DNA from: JAFARZ01 sp036490795
Lineage (GTDB): Bacteria; Actinomycetota; Actinomycetes; Streptosporangiales; Streptosporangiaceae
Reading direction: 5' to 3'
DNA: 18,254 nt
Assembly: GCA_036490795.1 (NCBI GenBank)
Contig: DASXDG010000168.1
Coordinates: 1 to 18,254 of the forward strand
Shown: positions 12,895 to 18,254 of the stretch, piece after piece
How the letters are laid out: each line of letters begins with the position of its first letter
Position numbering within the stretch: position 1 is the first letter of the stretch
Made by a program: the position numbers and the translations under genes
The notes under the pieces: model-generated
The model's database searches: none
The model's input: the letters and a program-made list of their open reading frames with translations, nothing else
Told to the model about the DNA's origin: nothing

Positions 12895-14859
12895 TCAGCT
12901 CCCGCCGGGCACCGGGGCGAGCACGCTGATCCGGTCGGCGGCCCGGAGGATGAGGCCGGGATCGGGGTCGTGATGGCTGTGGCCGCGCAGGATCGAGACC
13001 AGAACACTGCCCGGCGGCCAGGTAAGGTCGCCCAGCGGGACGCCCGCGGCCGGCGAACCGGGGCTGACGGTGATCTCGGCGACCCGGTAACCAGATAGCG
13101 CGGGCGGCCGGGCCAGCGCGGATACCTCCCCGTCACCCGCCTGGCCGGCGCTCGAACGGCCGGCGGCGAGCTGGGCCCGGGCGGCTTCGGTCTGGGCGCT
13201 GATCTGGCGGGCGAGCGCGGTCAGGATGCTGGTGCTCGTGACCCAGCCCTGGATGTGCTGCCCACTTGGGGACAGGACGGGCAGCCCGTCGTGGCCGTAG
13301 ACCTCCAGTTGCCGTAGCGCCTGGGTGAGGGATTCGGTGGCGTACAGGGCCTGCGGGTCGTACTGGCTGGTGACCGGACCGGGGAGGGCCGCCCAGCCGG
13401 GTTCCTGGTCGTTCCCGGCGCCGTCGCGGGTGCCCGTGGCTGGGTGTGCCGGCACGGCCAGGGGCGGCTGGAAGGGGTGCATCGCTTCGGTGATCTTCAG
13501 GTCCTGCAGGGCACGCCACGGGGTGCTCTTGTCGATGTCGGTGCCGCGGCGCAGCAGCTTGGTGGTGTAGATGGTGCCGTAGGACAGCGCGCGTGAGACG
13601 GCGGTAGCGATGGCGACGGCGAGCATGACGGGCAGGGTGAGGGAGAAGTCGCCGGTCATCTCCACCACGGACGCCAGCGAGGTGAGCGGCGCGCGGGCGG
13701 CGGAGGTGAACACCGCGCCCATCGCGACGACCGCGTACAGGGCAGGCTGCCCCGCCCCGGCACCGAACAGATGATGGACGATGTCGCCGTAGGCCATGCC
13801 GGAGGTGACGCCGATGAACAGGGACGGCGCGAAGATCCCGCCGGACCCGCCGATCCCCATGGACAGGCTGGTCGCGGCGATCTTGGCGAAGGCGAGCAGG
13901 ATCAGGAACCACAGGGCGTACCCGCCGGCGGTGGTCTTGTACATGACCGGGTAGCCGACCCCGTACATCTGCGGGATGGCGAGCAGAAGCAGCCCGAGCG
14001 CGACCCCGCCGACGGCGGGCCGCGCCCATTCCGGGCGGTCTTTCCACAGCCGGTCGCACATGTCCTCGATCTTGTACAGGACGGCCTTGAACGCCAGCCC
14101 CATCAGCGCGGCGACAACGGCCAGGACGGCGACGAGCAGGTAGGTGCGGGGGTGGTGCAGTTCGATGCCGGCCGGGAACCCGGACAGGAACGGCTTGTCG
14201 CCCAGGAACGGGATCGCGGTGATGTCGGCGATCATCGCGGAGAGCATGACAGTGAACAGAGCGTCGGCGGAGAGCTCCCGCAAGATGATCTCCACGCCGA
14301 AGAACACGCCGGTGATCGGGGCGTTGAAGGTGGCGGCGATGCCGCCGGCCGCGCCGCAGGCGACCAGGATCCGCAGCCTGTTCTCCGGCATCTTGATCCG
14401 CTGGCCCAGGCCGGAGGCCAGCGCGGAGCCGATCTGCACGATCGGGCCTTCCCGCCCGACCGACCCGCCGGTCGCGATGCAGATCGCCGAGGCGAGCGCC
14501 TTGACCACCGAGACCTGGGGGCGGATCCGGCCGCCGTTGTCCGCGACGGCGATCATCACCTCGGGTACCCCGTGCCCGCGTGCCTCGCGAGCGTACCGGT
14601 TGATCAGCGGTCCGTACAGCAGCCCGCCGATCACCGGGATCACGACGAAGAAACCCAGACCCAGCCACGGCAGGTGCGAACTGCCTACGTAGCCGGCCTG
14701 GCCGAACTGGCTGTGCCCGGTAGCCAGCCAGGTGAAGAAGCCGATCAGGTACCGGAACCCCACCGCGCCCAGCCCCGCGCCCGCCCCGATCACCAGGGCC
14801 AGCAGCAGCATGCCGCCCCGCCCGGCCCGCAGCCACGCCGCTGCAGCAGCGCTCGTCAT
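12895..14859 (-). CDS. CLC-family chloride channel/transporter with CBS-like and RCK_C-like tail
   Basis: The 654-residue protein has a CLC membrane core (about 15-435). The anion-binding motifs are GHGVPE (95-100), GSVGREGP (132-139) with gating glutamate Glu137, and GGSGGIFAPSLFIG (337-350). A CBS-like region (about 450-555) contains VYGHDGLPVLSPSG and QGWVTSTSILTAL. A final domain (about 585-654, GYRVAEITVSPGSPAAGVPLGDLTWPPGSVLVSILRG) resembles the RCK_C/TrkA-C ligand fold. By alignment of PITGVFFGVEI with the exchanger motif, the residue matching the internal proton glutamate is Ile191, not Glu, which points towards channel-like or uncoupled transport. ATG 14859 is chosen because it overlaps the MarR stop (ATGA) and has AAGGA seven bases upstream. 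The gene is the second of a MarR-CLC operon. Confidence 0.92.
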   Translation of the reverse strand: MTSAAAAAWLRAGRGGMLLLALVIGAGAGLGAVGFRYLIGFFTWLATGHSQFGQAGYVGSSHLPWLGLGFFVVIPVIGGLLYGPLINRYAREARGHGVPEVMIAVADNGGRIRPQVSVVKALASAICIATGGSVGREGPIVQIGSALASGLGQRIKMPENRLRILVACGAAGGIAATFNAPITGVFFGVEIILRELSADALFTVMLSAMIADITAIPFLGDKPFLSGFPAGIELHHPRTYLLVAVLAVVAALMGLAFKAVLYKIEDMCDRLWKDRPEWARPAVGGVALGLLLLAIPQMYGVGYPVMYKTTAGGYALWFLILLAFAKIAATSLSMGIGGSGGIFAPSLFIGVTSGMAYGDIVHHLFGAGAGQPALYAVVAMGAVFTSAARAPLTSLASVVEMTGDFSLTLPVMLAVAIATAVSRALSYGTIYTTKLLRRGTDIDKSTPWRALQDLKITEAMHPFQPPLAVPAHPATGTRDGAGNDQEPGWAALPGPVTSQYDPQALYATESLTQALRQLEVYGHDGLPVLSPSGQHIQGWVTSTSILTALARQISAQTEAARAQLAAGRSSAGQAGDGEVSALARPPALSGYRVAEITVSPGSPAAGVPLGDLTWPPGSVLVSILRGHSHHDPDPGLILRAADRISVLAPVPGGS

Positions 14860-15449
14860 GCTCGTCCTTCCGCGCTGGTGTGACCGTGCTCTCCGGCCCC
14901 GGCCGGGGTCCGGGGAGGCGGTGCCCCCTGACCGGCTGGCGGGCTCTCCGGCGGCCACAGGCTGTCGGGAACTTCCCCGGCGGCGTCCGCGAAGTCGCGC
15001 AGTGCTTCCGCTATCGCCTGCTGCCGGCTTGCCGGCAGCAGGCCCAAGATGGCCTCGATCAGCGCCCGCCGGCGCGTGGTGGCCTGATCCACGACCAGCC
15101 GCCCTGCGGACGTGACCGAGACCAGCACCGCGCGCCGGTCCGCCCGGGCCCGGTGCCGCCGGATCAGCCCCTTGCGTACCAGCCGGTCACACATCCGGCC
15201 CGCCGTCGAAGGCGCCACATCCAGGGCCGCCGCCAGGTCCGCCATCCGCTGCGGGCCCCGCGACGCCAGCACCACCAGCGTCCGGTACTGCGCGATCGTG
15301 GTCTCCTCCGCCGCCGCGCCCAGCGACTGCGTCGCGATCGCGACCATCGACCGGCTCGCCGTCAGCACCGCATCCACCGCGCCCTGATCCGCCGCGGAAC
15401 CCTGCGTCACGCCGCCGGCCGCATCCCGTGCCCCAGGCAATGATTGCAT
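14856..15449 (-). CDS. MarR-family transcriptional regulator
   Basis: The protein is 197 residues. The winged-helix domain (about 45-150) shows TIAQYRTLVVLASRGPQRMADLAAALDVAPSTAGRMCDRLVRKGLIRR, followed by the wing basic segment RARADRRAVLVSVTSAGR, all typical of MarR. A Pro/Ala-rich C-terminal tail of about 25 residues is variable. ATG 15449 is taken as the start because TATTAT lies six bases upstream on the minus strand and a perfect palindrome spans the codon; no ribosome site is present, so a leaderless mRNA is likely. GTG 15410 is an alternative. Its TGA overlaps the CLC ATG, so both are co-expressed. It probably represses its own operon, and perhaps the divergent membrane-protein genes, until a ligand binds. 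Confidence 0.9.
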   Translation of the reverse strand: MQSLPGARDAAGGVTQGSAADQGAVDAVLTASRSMVAIATQSLGAAAEETTIAQYRTLVVLASRGPQRMADLAAALDVAPSTAGRMCDRLVRKGLIRRHRARADRRAVLVSVTSAGRLVVDQATTRRRALIEAILGLLPASRQQAIAEALRDFADAAGEVPDSLWPPESPPAGQGAPPPRTPAGAGEHGHTSAEGRA

Positions 15450-15471
15450 ATTGCAATAATAGTATCTTGCA
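15443..15471 (-). promoter_or_regulatory. marR promoter with perfect palindrome ATTGCATATTGCAAT over its start codon
   Basis: Positions 15443-15457 form two 6-base arms, ATTGCA and TGCAAT, around TAT; the complement of 15447-15449 is the marR ATG itself. The -10 candidate TATTAT (complement of 15456-15461) abuts it, and a third TTGCA copy is at 15467-15471. The arrangement implies that MarR blocks both initiation and its leaderless start. A weaker GCGGACG/CGTCCGC inverted repeat lies at 15476-15500. Confidence 0.6.
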
Positions 15472-15624
15472 TCTAGCGGACGTTCTCCCGGGCCGTCCGC
15501 AGCTGGCCGGGGATCATGCAGCCCCCGGCAGGCCGGATCCGGGCGCCTGTGCATGACCTTCCCGTCCGTGCGTGGCGGTCGGGGTGGCGGATGCAGGGGA
15601 GATGAACTCACGCCGGAATGCTGC

Positions 15625-15653
15625 TTGGCGGGTGCCTGCGCGTGATCTAAGCT
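15625..15653 (+). promoter_or_regulatory. Promoter of the membrane protein-DUF4118 genes
   Basis: TTGGCG (15625-15630) and TAAGCT (15648-15653) are 17 bases apart, a good vegetative-type pair. The start near 15660 would give a leader of about 68 bases. A TGATC/GATCA inverted repeat (15643-15661) overlaps the -10 box. The rest of the 278-base divergent spacer shows no gene. Confidence 0.45.
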
Positions 15654-15727
15654 GTTGATCAGGTGAGCCGGGAAGTCTGGTCGGCACGATGTCGCTAATC
15701 CGTGAACTCGTGCACAGGAGCGCGCTG

Positions 15728-16141
15728 ATGACCATCCCGGACCCTTTCCCCCGCCGTATGTCCCGTCCCCCGGTGGCGGCCACGCCCGCATCCGGGCCGG
15801 CCGCGGGCGCGCCTGCCGCGGCAGCTCCGGCGAGCTGGCGGTGGCGCCGCGCGGCGCTGCTGCTGTCAGGGGCCGCGCAGCTGATCACTATCTCGGCGCT
15901 GCAGAGCGCGGATCCGCTGACGGTGACATGGGCGGCGCTGCTGCTGGCGATCGCGCCCGCGCCGCTCGCCGCGCTGGCCGCGTTCGCCCCGGCCCGGATA
16001 GCCAGGGTCGCTGCGCCGCTGGCGGCGGTGGTCCTGGTCGCGGGCATTGTGGGTGAGATCGCGCATACCGGGCTGTTCTTCGTCCCGGCGCTGGCCGTGA
16101 TGGCCGTCGCCGCGGTCATGCTGCGGCGCGAGGGGTCCTGA
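15728..16141 (+). CDS. Small membrane protein upstream of the DUF4118 gene
   Basis: The protein is 137 residues. A Pro/Ala-rich cytoplasmic tail (1-37) is followed by WRWRRAALLL and about four hydrophobic segments (42-58, 65-87, 92-109 and 112-132), ending in a basic RRE tail. ATG 15728 is chosen over the upstream ATG at 15689 because AGGAG lies seven bases before it. No family was recognised. It is two bases upstream of the DUF4118 gene and probably co-translated, so a role with that protein is likely but unproven. Ala/Leu bias limits any homology judgement by eye. Confidence 0.7.
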   Translation: MTIPDPFPRRMSRPPVAATPASGPAAGAPAAAAPASWRWRRAALLLSGAAQLITISALQSADPLTVTWAALLLAIAPAPLAALAAFAPARIARVAAPLAAVVLVAGIVGEIAHTGLFFVPALAVMAVAAVMLRREGS

Positions 16142-16143
16142 TC

Positions 16144-16902
16144 ATGACGACGCAGGTCAGCCGCGACCGGCTGGCGGTGCTGGCCGGGCTGGCGGCCCCG
16201 CTAGCGCTGGCCGCGATCCTGGTGCCGTTCCGTACCGGTTTCCCGGACACTGACGCCGCACTGGCGCTGCAGCTGGTAGTAGTAGGGGTTGCCGCGAACG
16301 GGTACCGGCTCGCCGGAATACTCGCCGCCGCCTCAGCGGCGGCGTGGTTCGATTTCTTCCTCACCGTGCCCTATGGGCGGTTCGCCATCACCCGGCGCGC
16401 GGACATCCAGACCACCGCGCTGCTGCTGGCGGTTGGCGTCGCGGTGACCGAGATCGCCGTGTGGGGACGCCGGCAGCACGGGGCGGCCGCCCGGCGGGCG
16501 GGCTACCTGGACGGGATCAACGCCGCGGCGCGGGCGGTAGCGACCGGGAGTTCCCCGGCGGCGCTGACCGAGCAGGTATGCGGGCAGCTGACCCGGCTGC
16601 TGTCGCTGTCGTCATGCCGGTTCCAGGCTGGTGCCGCAGGCATCGGCACTCCGCCCCGGCTCATGCGCGACGGCCGGGTCGTTTCCCGCGGCCAGGTATG
16701 GGATGCGGACCGGGAGGGACTGCCGCCGGGCACCGACACCGAGCTGCTGGCTGAGGCCGGCGGCCTGCTCCAGGGCCGGTTCCTGCTCACTCCCGGCAGC
16801 GGGAAACCGCTGACCCTGGAGCAGCGCCTCGCCGCTGTCGCGTTCGCCGACCAGGCAGGGGCCGCGCTGTCCGGCGGCCGCAGCCCGCTGGCCCGAGCTT
16901 GA
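16144..16902 (+). CDS. DUF4118 (KdpD-like transmembrane) protein without kinase domain
   Basis: The 252-residue protein has an N-terminal membrane block (about 10-108) that matches the KdpD transmembrane domain DUF4118, notably AAWFDFFLTVPYGRFAITRRADIQTTALLLAVGVAVTEIA (67-105). A cytoplasmic helical and GAF-like segment follows (about 112-245; YLDGINAAARAVATGSSPAALTEQVCGQLTRLL, then a strand region and LEQRLAAVAFADQAGAAL). No phosphoacceptor histidine box or ATPase motifs follow: the protein ends where KdpD would begin its kinase core. It may therefore be a sensor or scaffold that modulates another kinase or a transporter. The start has GAGGGG eight bases upstream and lies two bases after the previous stop. 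Confidence 0.82.
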   Translation: MTTQVSRDRLAVLAGLAAPLALAAILVPFRTGFPDTDAALALQLVVVGVAANGYRLAGILAAASAAAWFDFFLTVPYGRFAITRRADIQTTALLLAVGVAVTEIAVWGRRQHGAAARRAGYLDGINAAARAVATGSSPAALTEQVCGQLTRLLSLSSCRFQAGAAGIGTPPRLMRDGRVVSRGQVWDADREGLPPGTDTELLAEAGGLLQGRFLLTPGSGKPLTLEQRLAAVAFADQAGAALSGGRSPLARA

Positions 16903-16911
16903 TCAAGGATC

Positions 16912-17139
16912 ATGCCGGACCAGGCCTCCGGAGTCCATGCCCGCTCGCTGGCCCGCGTTCCCGCCAGCCAGGACCGTTGCACGCGCGAGGTCGCCGCCGC
17001 CCTCATTTCGTCCCCCGGAGCGCGGGCGGGACAGCTAGTACCGTTTTCGGGTGGGAGAGGCGGTCAGGTGCGCGGTGGGTGCCGTGAGCTGGCCGCTGTG
17101 CCGGCCGGCGTGATGGCCCGGCGGCTGGCTGGGCAGTGA
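16912..17139 (+). CDS. Doubtful small gene coupled to the exchanger
   Basis: The 230-base space between the DUF4118 and exchanger genes contains an open frame of 75 codons. Its TGA (17137-17139) overlaps the exchanger GTG at 17136, the same four-base coupling seen at five other junctions in this window. The C-terminal third (VRGGCRELAAVPAGVMARRLAGQ) uses third-position G/C and reads like real protein; the first part is less convincing. There is no clear ribosome site and no recognisable family. It could be a leader peptide, a remnant, or chance. Confidence 0.25.
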   Translation: MPDQASGVHARSLARVPASQDRCTREVAAALISSPGARAGQLVPFSGGRGGQVRGGCRELAAVPAGVMARRLAGQ

Positions 17140-18242
17140 TGGCTCCTGGCTCCTGGCCGCTGCTGTTCGTGGCGGGGGTGGCGGTGAGCCTGGCCGCGAG
17201 CTGGCTGCTGGTCTCGCGTCTGGAGCGGCTCGCGGAGCGGGCCGGGATGCCCGAGGCGTGGCTAGGGCTGGTCGCGGCGCTTGCCGCTGACGCGCCGGAG
17301 ATCACGTCGGCGGTGACCGCCCTGACCCACGGGCAGGCCAGCGTTGGCGCTGGGGTGGTGATCGGCTCCAACGTGTTCAACCTGGCCGCGCTGCTCGGGC
17401 TCAGCGCGGTGGTGGCCGGGCAGGTCGTGTTCCACCGCCGGGTCGTGCTGCTGGCCGGCATCCCCGGGATATGGGTCGCCGCGGTATGCGTGCTGACGGT
17501 CGCAGGAGCGGTGCCGCCGGCCGCGGGCCTGGCGCTGACCGCGGCGGTGCTGGTGCCCGGCACGGCGATCCTGGGCATGCGCCCGGCCCGGATGGAACGG
17601 CTGCGGCTGCCGGCCCGGTGGGTGAGCTGGCTGATCGCGGCGGTCCACGAGGAAGAGGACGAACTCGCCGAGGCGATCAGGCCCCGCCCCGGTACCTGGC
17701 GGGACGGCTTGGAGGCGGCAGCAGCCCTGATCACCGTGGTCGGGGCAAGCATCGCCATGGAACAGGCCGCCACCACCCTGGGCAGCCGCTACCGTGTTGC
17801 GGACATCATCACCGGCGGCCTCGTGCTTGCCGTAGTGACCAGCTTGCCGAACGCAGTCGCGGCGGTCTACCTGGCCCGGCGCGGCCGCGGCGCCGCGGTG
17901 CTCAGCACCGCGCTGAACAGCAACGCCCTCAACGTTGGGATCGGACTGCTGGTCCCGGCGAGCCTGACCGGACTGGGGCCGCGGTCCGGGCAGGCCGCGC
18001 TCACCGCGGCGTGGTACGCCGGGCTGACCGTCCTCGCGCTCGCGCTTGCCTACCGCGGCCGGGGCCTGGCCCGGCTGCCGGGCGCGGTCATTGTCGCGGG
18101 TTATCTGGCCTTCGTGACAGCGCTGGCGATCAGCGTGCAGCAAGCAGGCGTCCGCCCCGCGACCGCTGTCGTTCCCGCCGTCGCCGTCACCGCCGTAGCG
18201 ATACTGCTGTCGTGGCCACCGTCGGGCTCACTGCCACGCTGA
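17136..18242 (+). CDS. CaCA-superfamily cation exchanger (Na+/Ca2+ or cation/H+ antiporter-like)
   Basis: The 368-residue protein has about ten membrane helices in two halves joined by an acidic loop (HEEEDELAEAIRPRPG, 171-186). The first alpha-repeat is AADAPEITSAVTAL (50-63), with Glu55 in the ion-site position, followed by GVVIGSNVFNLAALLGLS (73-90), an almost canonical GSNxFN motif. The second repeat is TSLPNAVAAV (235-244), with Asn239 where the second ion-site glutamate is normally found, and NSNALN (261-266) instead of GSNxFN. The protein is likely in the cell membrane, moving Ca2+, Na+, K+ or H+. GTG 17136 and ATG 17139 are equally plausible starts. It follows the DUF4118 gene on the same strand. 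Confidence 0.88.
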   Translation: MMAPGSWPLLFVAGVAVSLAASWLLVSRLERLAERAGMPEAWLGLVAALAADAPEITSAVTALTHGQASVGAGVVIGSNVFNLAALLGLSAVVAGQVVFHRRVVLLAGIPGIWVAAVCVLTVAGAVPPAAGLALTAAVLVPGTAILGMRPARMERLRLPARWVSWLIAAVHEEEDELAEAIRPRPGTWRDGLEAAAALITVVGASIAMEQAATTLGSRYRVADIITGGLVLAVVTSLPNAVAAVYLARRGRGAAVLSTALNSNALNVGIGLLVPASLTGLGPRSGQAALTAAWYAGLTVLALALAYRGRGLARLPGAVIVAGYLAFVTALAISVQQAGVRPATAVVPAVAVTAVAILLSWPPSGSLPR

Positions 18243-18254
18243 GCGCGGCCGTCC

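Noticed and set aside
13133..14836. Long alternative frame on the same strand as the CLC gene
   Set aside because: It is Arg/Pro/Gly-rich with no hydrophobic segments, whereas the other frame gives all CLC motifs.
15505..15529. GGCCGGGG/CCCCCGGC hairpin as a terminator
   Set aside because: It lies between divergent promoters, has no T-run, and no transcript is expected to end there.

Overview
The window is GC-rich, with G/C-dominated third codon positions, GTG starts, tight ATGA/GTGA gene overlaps and several promoters placed directly on start codons. Together these indicate a high-GC actinobacterium, probably a soil type since it carries a secreted beta-glucanase. Genus cannot be decided from the sequence. 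No tRNA, rRNA, CRISPR array, insertion sequence or phage gene was recognised.

Left part (1-4400): the 5' end of a membrane protein runs off the window on the minus strand. Next comes a decayed, frameshifted RibD/dihydrofolate-reductase-like gene (288-513, plus), then a class I SAM methyltransferase (622-1359, minus). A LacI-type regulator and a secreted GH16 + CBM6-like glucanase form a minus-strand operon (4096 to 1525). Its promoter overlaps one LacI-type operator, a second operator lies just downstream, and a bulged hairpin follows the glucanase. A fragment resembling the C-terminus of an aminoglycoside-phosphotransferase-like protein lies upstream of the lacI promoter (4177-4396).

Centre (4365-12888): an apparent glyco-redox locus. 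A minus-strand operon of overlapping genes encodes a DPM1-like GT2 glycosyltransferase, a DUF2064/TIGR04282-type transferase and a SAM methyltransferase. Divergent from it is an OmpR-type response regulator and histidine kinase pair. A minus-strand sugar-nucleotide epimerase with a Cys/His insertion follows. Divergent from that is a plus-strand operon of a GT-C membrane glycosyltransferase, a cytochrome-b/molybdopterin oxidoreductase fusion with an internal twin-arginine motif, and a small membrane protein. The combination suggests assembly of a lipid-linked or surface sugar, possibly tied to extracytoplasmic redox chemistry and regulated by the two-component system. The product is unknown.

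Right part (12895-18242): an ion-transport and envelope block. A MarR regulator and a CLC-family protein with CBS-like and RCK_C-like tail overlap by four bases on the minus strand, with a perfect palindrome over the marR start. Divergent genes encode a small membrane protein, a kinase-less KdpD-like DUF4118 protein and a CaCA-type cation exchanger with a Pro-Asn in place of the second Pro-Glu motif.
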